Shown piece by piece: positions 9,473-20,189 of a DNA stretch of 64,000 nt. The DNA comes from Foliamicus sp963666765. Lineage in GTDB: Bacteria; Pseudomonadota; Gammaproteobacteria; Steroidobacterales; Foliamicaceae. Numbering within the stretch: the first letter of the stretch is position 1; every line of letters begins with the position of its first letter. The stretch spans positions 1-64,000 of the forward strand of contig OY762933.1 of NCBI GenBank assembly GCA_963666765.1, given 5' to 3'. The notes under the pieces were generated by a model, which saw only the letters and a list, made by a program, of their open reading frames with translations, was not told the origin of the DNA and ran no database searches. Made by a program: the position numbers and the translations under genes.

Positions 9473-9739
9473 TCCGCCTCCGCCGTTTTCGCCGCCCGGT
9501 TTCCTGAGCGTCAGCGGGTCTACATCTTCGAGCATCCCTTCGCTTAGAACCTGGACCTTTTGTTCGGCTTCCTTGAGCACTTCCTGACAGCGGCGCGTCA
9601 ATTCCACGCCGCGCTCGAACTGCCTGATCGCCTCGGCCAGGGGCAGGTCGCCTTTTTCCAGATTGACGACGATCTGTTCCAGGTCTTTCAGCGCTTGCTC
9701 CAGGCCCTGAACGCCCTCGGCCGGTTTCTCTTCACTCAT
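9458..9739 (-). CDS. xseB: Exodeoxyribonuclease VII small subunit
   Basis: 93 aa. Seen: the family core LEQALKDLEQIVVNLEKGDL, then PLAEAIRQFERGVEL, a two-helix hairpin that binds XseA to make the single-strand exonuclease. The open frame extends upstream to 9883, but the ATG at 9739 has GGAGGT eight bases before it and begins just ahead of the conserved part. In many gammaproteobacteria xseB precedes ispA and dxs; here it stands apart from them, with only the dipeptidase tail overlapping its end. Confidence 0.93.
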   Translation of the reverse strand: MSEEKPAEGVQGLEQALKDLEQIVVNLEKGDLPLAEAIRQFERGVELTRRCQEVLKEAEQKVQVLSEGMLEDVDPLTLRKPGGENGGGGSLPL

Positions 9740-9784
9740 TCGGGCTTGACCTCCGTGTTTGCATTTTAGCCGGGTGAAGGGTTT

Positions 9785-9809
9785 GAGGGCGGGACGCCCT
9801 CGTTCCCGG
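9785..9809. repeat. GAGGGCG hairpin repeat, copy A
   Basis: GAGGGCG-GGA-CGCCCTC (9785-9801) followed by GTTCCCGG. The same 25 bases recur exactly at 34820-34844. It lies in the short gap between the VOC gene and xseB, both on the minus strand, so it may shape the 3' end of the VOC transcript or be a REP-like element. Confidence 0.75.
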
Positions 9810-9810
9810 T

Positions 9811-10245
9811 TCAGCGCATGTTTTCCCCGGCCCGTTTCGCCAGCTCTTCCGGTGTCAGTGTTTCCTGGTGCGTGGCGATGCACCAGGTGTTGCCGGTGGG
9901 GTCCGTCACGATGGCGTTACGGTCGCCGTAGAACATGTCCTGAGGCTCCTGCACGGACTTCGCCCCGGCCGCGAGCGCCTGCGCATAGGCGGCGTCCGTG
10001 TCCGGCACATAGACGTACAGCATGCAGGGCAGCGGCGGGAAATCGTCCTGCGCGCGGCCCATCATCACGTAGGAGTCGCCGATCAGGACCTCCGCGTGGC
10101 CGGTCTTGCCGTCCTGGTTGGGGACCCGTTCCTTTTCTTCGGCGCCGAATGCGGCCGCAAGAAAATCAACGAGCTCGTCGACGTTTCCGACAACCATGTA
10201 CGGCGTTACCGAGTGGTAGCCGTCGGGAATGAAATTCACAGCCAT
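9811..10245 (-). CDS. VOC superfamily protein, PhnB-like
   Basis: 144 aa. A vicinal-oxygen-chelate fold with two beta-alpha-beta-beta-beta repeats: YHSVTPYMVVGNVDELVDFL at the N-terminus and the ending MFYGDRNAIVTDPTGNTWCIATH typical of the PhnB/glyoxalase-like group (COG2764). These proteins are small, cytoplasmic and of varied or unknown activity (bleomycin-resistance, glyoxalase-like). Metal ligands are not clear enough to assert catalysis. The divergent neighbour is katG, 241 bases away. Nothing in the context fixes its role. Confidence 0.85.
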   Translation of the reverse strand: MAVNFIPDGYHSVTPYMVVGNVDELVDFLAAAFGAEEKERVPNQDGKTGHAEVLIGDSYVMMGRAQDDFPPLPCMLYVYVPDTDAAYAQALAAGAKSVQEPQDMFYGDRNAIVTDPTGNTWCIATHQETLTPEELAKRAGENMR

Positions 10246-10414
10246 GAAGAGCTTCTCCTGTTCGCGTTTGCATTCGTGCAGATGTTGAGGCAGCGAGGGT
10301 ACTTATTCACACGAACTGCGACAAGCGCTCCGGCATGCGCGTCGATCTGCGCATCCCCCTTCCGATGCCGGCGCCGTATGAGCCTGCGGGTCTTCAACAG
10401 GCGACGATTGAGGC

Positions 10415-10455
10415 TAGAATATCGAGGGCGCGCTTCGGTTTCCGAAGGGCGCGCC
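10415..10455 (+). promoter_or_regulatory. Putative katG promoter and leader hairpin
   Basis: TTCAAC (10393) and TAGAAT (10415-10420) are spaced 16 bases apart as a weak sigma-70 pair. Directly downstream GGCGCGCTTCGG (from 10427) pairs with CCGAAGGGCGCGCC (to 10455) apart from a small bulge. The hairpin falls in the katG 5' leader and could be regulatory. Confidence 0.4.
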
Positions 10456-10486
10456 ATACACGCGAAATTGCCATAGGAAAGATGAG

Positions 10487-12618
<2,132 letters not shown>

Positions 12619-13088
12619 TCCCGGCGACGTTGGCGTAGTACTAGGGCCTGTTAACGCTATGCGATGCCGCTCTGTTGAGTCTGTCACAGCGCCAATCAAG
12701 GCGCGAGGAGCGTAGTTTGGTCATTCCAAATGAGCAACGAGCAACGCCGAGTGGCGCTGTGACAGACTCAACCCGCCGGGCCGGGCCTGTTTTCCCGCCT
12801 GGCGGCGTTGCCGCTCGCTTATGTGGGCTGGCCACACAGCGCTCGCAGCGCCTTGCCAGTCAAGATAACAGGCCCGGCAGAGCGGCATCGCATAGCGTTA
12901 ACAGGCCCTGGTCTCGTGTGCATGCGGGCAAGTGAGGTGTAGCCAGAAACTGCAGAGCCTCAATCCGCCGGTATTTCCCGGACGGGGAGCAGGGGCGCGG
13001 GTGCGCTATCCGCGCTACAATCGGATTGAGTCACTTCCCGATTCCATCCGACTGACCTTGCTGAAGGATTTTCAGGTCTGGCACTGAC
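12619..13088. other. 470-base intergene between katG and parE
   Basis: No coding region is supported here. The stretch 12643-12909 is filled by nested inverted repeats (annotated separately). The rest, 12910-13088, is ordinary sequence that must hold the parE promoter; a convincing -35/-10 pair was not found by eye. Confidence 0.7.
12643..12909. repeat. Composite structured repeat, copies 1 and 2 inside a 32-bp inverted repeat
   Basis: Perfect 32-bp inverted arms (12643-12674 and 12878-12909) enclose two hairpin units in opposite orientation. Unit 1: arms 12674-12693/12753-12772 (20 bp, perfect), core CAAGGCGCGAGGAGCG (12697-12712), small stem TTTGG/CCAAA (12716-12730), core ACGAGCAACGC (12737-12747). 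Unit 2, on the other strand: arms 12781-12791/12867-12877, core CAAGGCGCTGCGAGCG (12840-12855 reversed), small stem TGTGG/CCACA, and GAGCGGCAACGCC. A third unit is at 62.9 kb. The design suggests a MITE- or REP-like element; no transposase is nearby. Confidence 0.8.
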
Positions 13089-14966
13089 ATGAAGGCCGCC
13101 TATCGCGCTGACGACATTGAAGTCCTCAGCGGCCTTGACCCCGTTCGCCGCCGTCCGGGGATGTTCACCGACACCGCGCGCCCGAACTACCTGGCCCACG
13201 AAGTGATCGACAACAGCGTCGATGAGGCGCTGACCGGGCACTGCAAGCGGATTGACGTCACGCTGCATGAGGACGGCTCGCTTTCGGTTGAGGACGACGG
13301 CAGAGGAATGCCTGTGGACGTCCACGAGGAGACGGGGCTGACCGGCGTGGAACTGATACTCACGCGCCTTCACGCGGGGGCCAAGTTCTCGCGCCATCAG
13401 TACCGTTACTCGGGCGGGCTGCACGGCGTTGGCGTGTCGGTGGTAAATGCCTTGTCCACGCAGCTCAAGGTGAGGGTCCGGCGCGACGGCAGCGAGTGGC
13501 AAATGGAGTTTGCCGGTGGAGAGCCCCAGCGAGCGCTGGAAGATGTAGGGACGGTTGGAAAGGGCAATACCGGCACCTGGATCCGGTTCTGGCCGGATTC
13601 CCGGTATTTCTCGAAGGACAGTTTTCACCTGCCTACACTCAAGCGCGTATTGCGCGCCAAGGCGCTGCTTTGCCCAGGCCTGAGCGTTTCGCTGACAACC
13701 GAGACGGATGGAGCGAAGAACGAGTGGCGTTACGAGGACGGGTTGTCGCAGTATCTGCAGGAAGAATCCGGCGATGGCGAACGGCTGCCGGATGAACCGC
13801 TGCGGTTTTCGCAGCACGACGACGAGGAAAGAACGCTCGATTGCGTGGTCCATTGGGCCGAAGACGGTTCCAAGCGGGTGGAGGAGAGCTACGTCAACCT
13901 GGTGCCCACGCCACGCCACGGCACGCATGTCAACGGGCTGCGCACCGGACTCACCGAGGGGTTGCGGGAATTCTGCGAATTTCACAAGCTGCTGCCGCGG
14001 GATGTGAAGATTTCCCCGCCGGACGTGTGGGACGGGGTAAATTTCGTGCTGTCGGTGAAGCTCGCCGAACCGCAGTTCTCCGGGCAGATGAAGGAGTCGC
14101 TGGCGTCGCGGGACTGCGCCGGATTCGTGGCCGAGGCGGTGCGCAGCCGCATGGCGCTGTGGCTCAATCAGCACTCGGAACTGGGGGAACGGATTGCCAA
14201 ACAGGCGATCGCGGCGGCCCAGCGGCGGCTCAAGGCCGCCCGCAAGACGCCCCGGCGCACGCCGGTTTCCGGACCGGCGCTGCCGGGCAAGCTGGCCGAC
14301 TGCGCCAGCACGGTGCCGGACGAGTGCGAGATATTTCTGGTCGAGGGCGACTCAGCCGGCGGCTCCGCCCGCCAGGCACGGCGCCGTGAATACCAGGCCA
14401 TACTGCCTCTGCGCGGCAAGATCCTGAATACCTGGGAAGTGGATTCGGCGGACCTGAACTCTTCCCAGGAAGTGCATGACATCGCCGTCGCGCTCGGGAT
14501 CGAGGCGGGCGACAGCGACCTGGGCAATCTGCGCTATCGGAAGGTTTGCATTCTCGCCGACGCCGACTCGGACGGGCGGCATATCGCCACACTCATCTGC
14601 GCGCTGTTTGCGCGGCATTTCCCGGAACTGGTGCGCCAGGGCCACGTTTACGTAGTCATGCCCCCGCTGTACCGCCTGGACGTAGGCAGGGAAACCCACT
14701 ACGCGCTGAGCGACGAGGAGCGCGACGCGATGCTGCGCCGGTTCAGAAAGCGCAAGGTGTCGGTCACGCGCTTCAAGGGCCTGGGCGAAATGAGCGCGAA
14801 ACAGCTTCGCGAAACCGCCATGGAGCCTGATACCCGCCGCCTGATCCAGCTCGAGATGGGTGCGGGAGACGACGCCTTTGCGGTGCTGGACATGCTGCTG
14901 GCCAGGAAACGGGCTCCGGACCGGCGCGCCTGGCTGGAAGACAAGGGCGATCTCGCCGCCAGCTGA
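13089..14966 (+). CDS. parE: DNA topoisomerase IV subunit B
   Basis: 625 aa, close to the 630 of E. coli ParE. ATPase subunit of the decatenase. Seen: GHKL motifs EVIDNSVDEA (about residue 37), EDDGRGMP and GGLHGVGVSVVNALS; TOPRIM motifs EGDSAGGSA (about 418) and DADSDGRHI (about 490). The stop TGA shares its last base with the parC start (TGATG), a layout for translational coupling that keeps the two subunits equal. Residues after PRRTP and the short TOPRIM insert fit ParE rather than GyrB. Housekeeping gene, high confidence. Confidence 0.95.
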   Translation: MKAAYRADDIEVLSGLDPVRRRPGMFTDTARPNYLAHEVIDNSVDEALTGHCKRIDVTLHEDGSLSVEDDGRGMPVDVHEETGLTGVELILTRLHAGAKFSRHQYRYSGGLHGVGVSVVNALSTQLKVRVRRDGSEWQMEFAGGEPQRALEDVGTVGKGNTGTWIRFWPDSRYFSKDSFHLPTLKRVLRAKALLCPGLSVSLTTETDGAKNEWRYEDGLSQYLQEESGDGERLPDEPLRFSQHDDEERTLDCVVHWAEDGSKRVEESYVNLVPTPRHGTHVNGLRTGLTEGLREFCEFHKLLPRDVKISPPDVWDGVNFVLSVKLAEPQFSGQMKESLASRDCAGFVAEAVRSRMALWLNQHSELGERIAKQAIAAAQRRLKAARKTPRRTPVSGPALPGKLADCASTVPDECEIFLVEGDSAGGSARQARRREYQAILPLRGKILNTWEVDSADLNSSQEVHDIAVALGIEAGDSDLGNLRYRKVCILADADSDGRHIATLICALFARHFPELVRQGHVYVVMPPLYRLDVGRETHYALSDEERDAMLRRFRKRKVSVTRFKGLGEMSAKQLRETAMEPDTRRLIQLEMGAGDDAFAVLDMLLARKRAPDRRAWLEDKGDLAAS

Positions 14967-17221
14967 TGGGCGGCCCGCAACTCACCCTGGCGCCGCGCGA
15001 GAATGCGGAGACGCGGCCGCTGGCCGAGTACGCCGAGCAGGCGTACCTGGATTACTCCATGTACGTCATCCTGGACCGGGCGCTGCCGCATCTGGCCGAC
15101 GGCCTCAAGCCCGTGCAGCGGCGCATCGTCTACGCGATGAGCGAACTGGGCCTGGCGGTCACGGCCAAGCCGCGCAAGAGCGCCCGCACCATCGGCGACG
15201 TAATCGGCAAGTTCCACCCGCACGGCGATTCGGCCTGCTACGAGGCCATGGTGCACCTGGCCCAGTCATTCGCCTATCGCCACCCGCTGGTCGACGGCCA
15301 CGGCAACTTCGGCGCGGTCGACGACCCCAAGTCCTTCGCGGCCATGCGTTACACGGAGGCGCGCCTTACGGCCTATGCGCAGACGCTTCTGGCGGAGCTT
15401 GGCCAGGGCACGGTGGAATGGACCGACAACTTCGACGGCACGCTGAAGGAGCCGGAACTCCTGCCGGCCCAGTTGCCCAACGTGCTGATTAACGGTTCCT
15501 CGGGCATTGCGGTGGGCATGTCCACCGATATCCCGCCGCACAACCTGCGGGAACTGGCCGTGGCGCTGGAGCGGATCGCCGCCCGCCCGAAGCTGCATTA
15601 CGACACGCTGCTGGGCCTGATTCCGGGGCCTGATTTCCCCACCGGCGGAGAGCTGATTACGCCGGCGGCGGAGATCCGGGAGATCTACCGCAAAGGGCAG
15701 GGCGTGCTGCGGGTACGCGCGGCCTGGAAGCGCGAAGAAGGCGCCGTGGTTGTCCACGAATTGCCCTGGCAGGTGTCCGGCAGCCGCGTGCTGGAGCAGA
15801 TTGCGAAACAGATGCGCGCCAAACGCCTGCCGATGCTGGAGAACCTGCGCGACGAGAGCGACCATGAGAACCCGGTGCGCCTGGTGCTGGCGCCCCGTTC
15901 CGCGCGCGTCGACGCGGAAGCGCTGATGGCGCACCTGTTCGCCACCACCGACCTGGAAAGGTCCCTGCGGGTGAACATGAACGTGATCGGCGAGGACGGG
16001 CGCCCGCGGGTGCGCGACCTGCGCGACCTGCTGGTGGAATGGCTGAAGTTCCGCCGCGCCACGCTGCGCCGGCGGCTGAAGCATCGCGAAAACCAGGTTT
16101 CCATGCGGCTGCACGTGCTGGAAGGTCTGATGATCGCCTACCTCAACCTGGACGAGGTCATCCGCATTGTGCGCTACGAGGAGAATCCCAGGGACCGGCT
16201 GATGGAGCGCTTCAAGCTGAGCAGGGAACAGGCCGAGGGCATCCTCAACATTCGCTTGCGCAACCTCGCCCGCATCGAGGAGGAAAAGCTGCTGGCGGAA
16301 CAGGACGAACTTGAGGCCGAACGCGAAGAGCTGCGCACGACACTTGCCGACAAGTCGAAGTTCGACAGACTCATGATCGACGAGTTCCGGAAGCTGGCCG
16401 AGACGCACGGCGACGAGCGCCGCACGCGGATCGTGGACAGCGCCCCGCCGGCCGCCGCCTTTCAGGACGAGGACGTAACGCCGGCCGAGCCCGTGACGGT
16501 CGTGCTGTCGCGCCACGGTTTCGCCCGGACCGGCAAGGGCCACGAACTCGACAGCGCGTCCTTGAGTTTCCGTCCCGGCGACGAGCTGCTCTGCGATCTG
16601 CCGTGCAAGTCGAACCAGCAGGTCGTGTTCCTGAGCAACGAGGGGCGCGTCTATACGCTGCCGGCGCACAGCCTTCCGTCGGCCCGCACTCACGGGGAAC
16701 CGCTGTCCAGCCGTTTCAACGTGGCCGACGGGGCGCGCTTTGTCGGCATGCTGGGGGGCGATCCGCTATCGCGCTGGCTGGTTTGCGGAACCCGTGGCCA
16801 CGGTTTTCTGGCCAATACCGGCAAGCTGTTCTCGCGTTCGCGTTCGGGGAAGGCGTTCCTTAACCTGCCTGAGGATTCCCGCCCGCTGATGCCGGTCCCG
16901 GCGCTGGAGTCGGACAGCCGTGTGGCAGCCGTATCCGAGGACGGACGACTGCTGCTGTTCCCCGCGGAGGAATTGCCGGAGGCCGCGTCCGGCCGGGGCG
17001 TGCTGCTGATTGGACTGAAGAAGAGTGAACGATTGGCCGCCGCGACGGTCATCGGGCTGCGCGACCGTCTGATCGTGCATTGCGGCGAGCGCAAGATGAC
17101 GCTGCGCGGCCAGGCGCTGGAGGGCTACCTGGGCAAGCGGGCGCTCAGGGGGCGCATGCTTCCGCGGGGTTGGCAGAAGAATGTGACGAGACTGGCGCGC
17201 GATCCGTTTCGCGGCGGATAA
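14966..17221 (+). CDS. parC: DNA topoisomerase IV subunit A
   Basis: 751 aa. DNA breakage-reunion subunit. Seen: LDYSMYVILDRALPHLADGL at the N-terminus, KPVQRRIVYAM, KSARTIGDVIGKFHPHGDS (quinolone-determining region with Ser/Asp-type residues), catalytic Tyr129 in AMRYTEARLT, and NVLINGSSGIAVGMSTDIPPHN. The coiled-coil tower is rich in Glu/Leu, and the C-terminal beta-pinwheel is present but short, as in ParC. It overlaps the parE stop by one base. Its end is followed after 47 bases by a nitrilase-family gene on the same strand. Confidence 0.95.
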   Translation: MGGPQLTLAPRENAETRPLAEYAEQAYLDYSMYVILDRALPHLADGLKPVQRRIVYAMSELGLAVTAKPRKSARTIGDVIGKFHPHGDSACYEAMVHLAQSFAYRHPLVDGHGNFGAVDDPKSFAAMRYTEARLTAYAQTLLAELGQGTVEWTDNFDGTLKEPELLPAQLPNVLINGSSGIAVGMSTDIPPHNLRELAVALERIAARPKLHYDTLLGLIPGPDFPTGGELITPAAEIREIYRKGQGVLRVRAAWKREEGAVVVHELPWQVSGSRVLEQIAKQMRAKRLPMLENLRDESDHENPVRLVLAPRSARVDAEALMAHLFATTDLERSLRVNMNVIGEDGRPRVRDLRDLLVEWLKFRRATLRRRLKHRENQVSMRLHVLEGLMIAYLNLDEVIRIVRYEENPRDRLMERFKLSREQAEGILNIRLRNLARIEEEKLLAEQDELEAEREELRTTLADKSKFDRLMIDEFRKLAETHGDERRTRIVDSAPPAAAFQDEDVTPAEPVTVVLSRHGFARTGKGHELDSASLSFRPGDELLCDLPCKSNQQVVFLSNEGRVYTLPAHSLPSARTHGEPLSSRFNVADGARFVGMLGGDPLSRWLVCGTRGHGFLANTGKLFSRSRSGKAFLNLPEDSRPLMPVPALESDSRVAAVSEDGRLLLFPAEELPEAASGRGVLLIGLKKSERLAAATVIGLRDRLIVHCGERKMTLRGQALEGYLGKRALRGRMLPRGWQKNVTRLARDPFRGG

Positions 17222-17268
17222 TATCGCCCACCCATCCCGGGATTTCCGGACAGATCCAGGAGAAGCGC

Positions 17269-19281
17269 ATGCTCATCATCACTCAGGAACCCTGGCACAC
17301 GGAGGCCGCCGGCCCGCGGCTGCTCAGCCTGGGCGAGGCCGCCACCCTGCAATTCGGAGACATCAGCGGAGGATTGCTGCTGCTGCCCCTGGGCGAGGCC
17401 GACCCGGATGCGGTTCGCCCCGAGCAGGAACTTCTCGCGGAGATAGGGGCGTCTTCCGAATACTACGGGGTGTACATTGCCGGCGCGGCGCCGGTGCTGG
17501 CGGCCCATTCCGACAAGCCGCAAACGGTGGGGTTCGTGGTGGGGCCGGACGGCTATACGGCGTTGCGCGTTCCGAAGATCACGCCGGACATTCTTGAGGG
17601 ATTCAGCGATACGGCCTGCGAGCTGGGCAGGCCCGCCGACCTGCCCGTCGTTCAAACGCCGCTCGGACGCCTCGGCATCCTTACCGGCGAGGACGTCCTG
17701 TATCCGCATTTCGCGCGGGTGCTTGTGTACAACGGCGCCGAAGTGATCCTGAACCCCTGCCGCGAGCGCCGCGATGCCGGTTTCGACAGCCGCCGCCGCT
17801 CGCGCCGCACGCGCGCGTACGAAAGCTCCGCCTACGTCGCGGTCGCCACTCCGCACTCATGCCTCTCCGGCGACGTGAACGTGCGTTTGCCCTGCGCTTC
17901 GGGGCTGTACCTGCACGACCAGCAGACGGTTGAAGAGGCCGGCCAGGGCGAGAGTTTCCTCAAGCCCGACTTCAGCATCGAGTTTCTGCGCCGCAAGCGT
18001 TCCACGCTGTTCATGAACCAGCCCGTGTACATGCGCAGCATGCTCTACGCCCCCGGCTACCGGCAGGCCGCCCTTGCCGATGAGGCCGACGCACCGGCGA
18101 TGCCGGAGACCCGCGGCGGCTGGCGGAAAGAAGCCGCACGCAGGATCGCCGCGCAGGCCCAGGCCAACCGCGTTGACGGGCCGACCGAGGACCAGTACTC
18201 GGCGCTGCTGGTGCAAAACGAGTTTCGCGTGATCCACATGGACACGCCGAATCCCGGGGAAGTCCTGCGCCGGAACCTCGACGAGGCCATCGGCCTGGCC
18301 GCCCGCAGCGCTTTCATCCCCAACGTAAGGCTGGTGTGCTTTCCCGAATTCTTCATGACCGGCTCCGGCGGATTCGGCAAGCGCACGCCGAAGACCCTGG
18401 AACGCATTGCGATCACCTATCCGGGGCCGGAGACGGATGTCCTGAGCGAGTTCGCGCAGAAGAACCGCGTGTACGTGGCCGGCTCGACATTCGAAAAGGA
18501 CTCGCGCTTTCCCGAACGCGTGTTCAATTCCGCCTTCATCCTCAACGATTCCGGCGACCTGATACTGCACTACCGCAAGCTGCACTGCGCCGATATCTGG
18601 GGACAGTTGCCGGACACGACTCCCGGCAGCATCTATTCGCGGCTGGTCGAGGAACTGGGCTACGACGCGCTCTTCCCGGTAGTGGACACGCCGCTAGGCA
18701 AGCTCGCCGCCATGGTGTGTTTCGACCACACGGTGCCGGAGACCGCGCACATGCTGGCGAAACGCGGAGCGGAAGTGATCATTCACTGCACTTCCGACCC
18801 GCACGGCGCGGGCCGCCGGCCGTGGGAGGAGTGCCGCATGACCCGGGCCCATGACAACGGCGCCTACATTCTCGCGCCGCGCCCGGGCGGAGAGTATTTC
18901 GACCCGCAGGCCGTGCATCCGGGCGCCTTCCTGCGCGGCTACACGCGCATCATCGGCTACGACGGCCGCTTGCTCGGCGAGGCCGACACTTCGGGCAAGG
19001 TGAGCTTTCAGGCCAACCTGGACCTGGCCGAGCTGCGACGCTATCGCGCCAATGCCACGGCCAACCTGGCGGTCTGGGACGAGCCGCGCAGCTATGTGGA
19101 CTGGTACGAGAAGGGCCACGGCCTGCCCGCCGATCTTTGGGCCGGCGATCCCCAGGAGAACCCGTATGCGAATTTCGCCGCAATGAAGGCCTCGCTGGAA
19201 CGCTTCTACGGCGAAGGGATCTACCTGCGCCCCGGGTCATCGCGAACCGGCGCCGAAACCGACGCCCGCAGCCTAATATAA
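17269..19281 (+). CDS. Tandem nitrilase-superfamily protein (two CN_hydrolase domains, first one degenerate)
   Basis: 670 aa. Nitrilase-fold enzymes use a Glu-Lys-Cys triad to cleave amides or nitriles. Second domain (about residues 310-600): Glu in VCFPEFFMTG, Lys in LHYRKLHCAD, Cys in AAMVCFDHTVPE, all intact. First domain (about 1-245) keeps the fold signature GAEVILNPC but the cysteine position reads LGILTGEDVLYP, with Gly in place of Cys, so it is probably not catalytic and may be structural or substrate-sensing. The frame is open upstream to 17080 inside parC, but the ATG at 17269 has CCAGGAGA before it. No transport or pathway genes adjoin it; substrate unknown. Confidence 0.82.
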   Translation: MLIITQEPWHTEAAGPRLLSLGEAATLQFGDISGGLLLLPLGEADPDAVRPEQELLAEIGASSEYYGVYIAGAAPVLAAHSDKPQTVGFVVGPDGYTALRVPKITPDILEGFSDTACELGRPADLPVVQTPLGRLGILTGEDVLYPHFARVLVYNGAEVILNPCRERRDAGFDSRRRSRRTRAYESSAYVAVATPHSCLSGDVNVRLPCASGLYLHDQQTVEEAGQGESFLKPDFSIEFLRRKRSTLFMNQPVYMRSMLYAPGYRQAALADEADAPAMPETRGGWRKEAARRIAAQAQANRVDGPTEDQYSALLVQNEFRVIHMDTPNPGEVLRRNLDEAIGLAARSAFIPNVRLVCFPEFFMTGSGGFGKRTPKTLERIAITYPGPETDVLSEFAQKNRVYVAGSTFEKDSRFPERVFNSAFILNDSGDLILHYRKLHCADIWGQLPDTTPGSIYSRLVEELGYDALFPVVDTPLGKLAAMVCFDHTVPETAHMLAKRGAEVIIHCTSDPHGAGRRPWEECRMTRAHDNGAYILAPRPGGEYFDPQAVHPGAFLRGYTRIIGYDGRLLGEADTSGKVSFQANLDLAELRRYRANATANLAVWDEPRSYVDWYEKGHGLPADLWAGDPQENPYANFAAMKASLERFYGEGIYLRPGSSRTGAETDARSLI

Positions 19282-19292
19282 TCCGCGGCTGT

Positions 19293-19370
19293 GCGCCCGT
19301 AGCTTAGCCTGGATAGAGCATCTGGCTACGAACCAGAAGGTCGGGAGTTCGAATCTCTCCGGGCGCGCCA
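19293..19370 (+). tRNA. tRNA-Arg, anticodon ACG
   Basis: Full cloverleaf: acceptor GCGCCCG pairs with CGGGCGC, D-arm GCTT...GAGC, anticodon stem TCTGG/CCAGA with loop CTACGAA (ACG at 19328-19330), T-arm GGGAG-TTCGAAT-CTCTC, discriminator G and encoded CCA. The A34 is normally deaminated to inosine and reads CGU, CGC and CGA. No second copy of its 3' end was noticed in the window, so there is no sign of a genomic island ending here. Confidence 0.95.
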
Positions 19371-19439
19371 TTTCCCCAATGTCGGCTCTGATCGGAGTGG
19401 CATGGCGCTTGCGGCCGCAGTCCACTCAGGAGGAATGTC

Positions 19440-19736
19440 TTGACCATCGCAGGAAGAATCAGGCACCTGACTCGGATCGGCCTTTCGCACATGAACGAAG
19501 CGATCCTGGACGTGTTGTTTCATTCCCATGGGCAGCCGGCCGGGCTTACTGCCGCGGAAATTCACGAGCGGATGGGACTGGACGAGAACTTTGGAAGCCC
19601 GCCCTACGCTGTCGTCGAAGGCCTGCTTTGCCACCTGGAGAGTGAAGGCAGTGTCATATCCTCTTCGGCACAGGGCGCGGAAGGTGAAATCACCTGGCGA
19701 CTGAAGGAACCGGAATACGCGCAGCGTTGCGACTAG
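19440..19736 (+). CDS. Small hypothetical protein, possible winged helix
   Basis: 98 aa, not recognised. The best start is TTG at 19440, six bases after a perfect AGGAGG; the ATG at 19435 stops after two codons. The middle (GLTAAEIHERMGL...YAVVEGLLCHLESEGSVISS) looks like helix-turn-helix plus wing: two helices, then a segment reading like the linker before a beta-hairpin. That would suit a small transcription regulator, but no family motif is certain. It lies between tRNA-Arg and a small-protein/methyltransferase pair and ends 48 bases before it, so it could regulate that operon (inference). Confidence 0.6.
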   Translation: MTIAGRIRHLTRIGLSHMNEAILDVLFHSHGQPAGLTAAEIHERMGLDENFGSPPYAVVEGLLCHLESEGSVISSSAQGAEGEITWRLKEPEYAQRCD

Positions 19737-19784
19737 TGTCGTGTCACGCCTGTATACTTGTTCGGTGGAGTGGGAGGGGTTCAA

Positions 19785-20189
19785 ATGACCGACAATCCCG
19801 GCTACACGGCCGATTTCATCAAGTCCGACACGGACCGGGCGACGTTCATGAAGGATCCGGCGATGGATCATCTGATGACGGCGCTGGTATCCGTGAGCAC
19901 CGAGCTCTGGGTACAGGCCCGGCGCATGAAGATCATGGAGCGCTTGCTGGAGGATCACGGCAAGGTGACCCGCGAGATGATCGAGGGGTATAGACCCAGC
20001 GCCGAGGAGGAGGCCGCCTGGCGGGCCGAGCGCGACAGCTTCATCGAGCGGACCTTCGGTTCGATCACCGTGGGCTACTCGGGCGACGGCCAGCCGATGA
20101 TGCAGTTCCGCAATCGGTACGACACGGACAATCCGCCCCGGAGAGGGCAGGAAGCGCCCGCTCCCGGGCAGGGAGGTGAGGCCTCATGA
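19785..20189 (+). CDS. Small helical protein paired with a methyltransferase (paralogue of 54778-55146)
   Basis: 134 aa, family not recognised. Residues 27-90 (LMTALVSVSTELWVQARRMKIMERLLEDHG...EEEAAWRAERDSFIERTF) look all-helical and align without gaps to the 122-aa protein at 54778-55146 (LSMLVAVAAEVSVVHDRYDTLSRILAEKG...EVEAQREAWRQAFLGRML). The tail after residue 100 is Pro/Gly-rich. Start ATG follows GGAGGGG. The stop overlaps the methyltransferase start by four bases (ATGA), so the two are translated together. Its constant pairing with a methyltransferase suggests a partner or activator subunit (inference). Confidence 0.75.
   Translation: MTDNPGYTADFIKSDTDRATFMKDPAMDHLMTALVSVSTELWVQARRMKIMERLLEDHGKVTREMIEGYRPSAEEEAAWRAERDSFIERTFGSITVGYSGDGQPMMQFRNRYDTDNPPRRGQEAPAPGQGGEAS

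Noticed and set aside
19293..19370. tRNA-Arg as the end of a genomic island
   Set aside because: No integrase or partial copy of the tRNA 3' end was seen in the window, so no attachment-site pair is supported.
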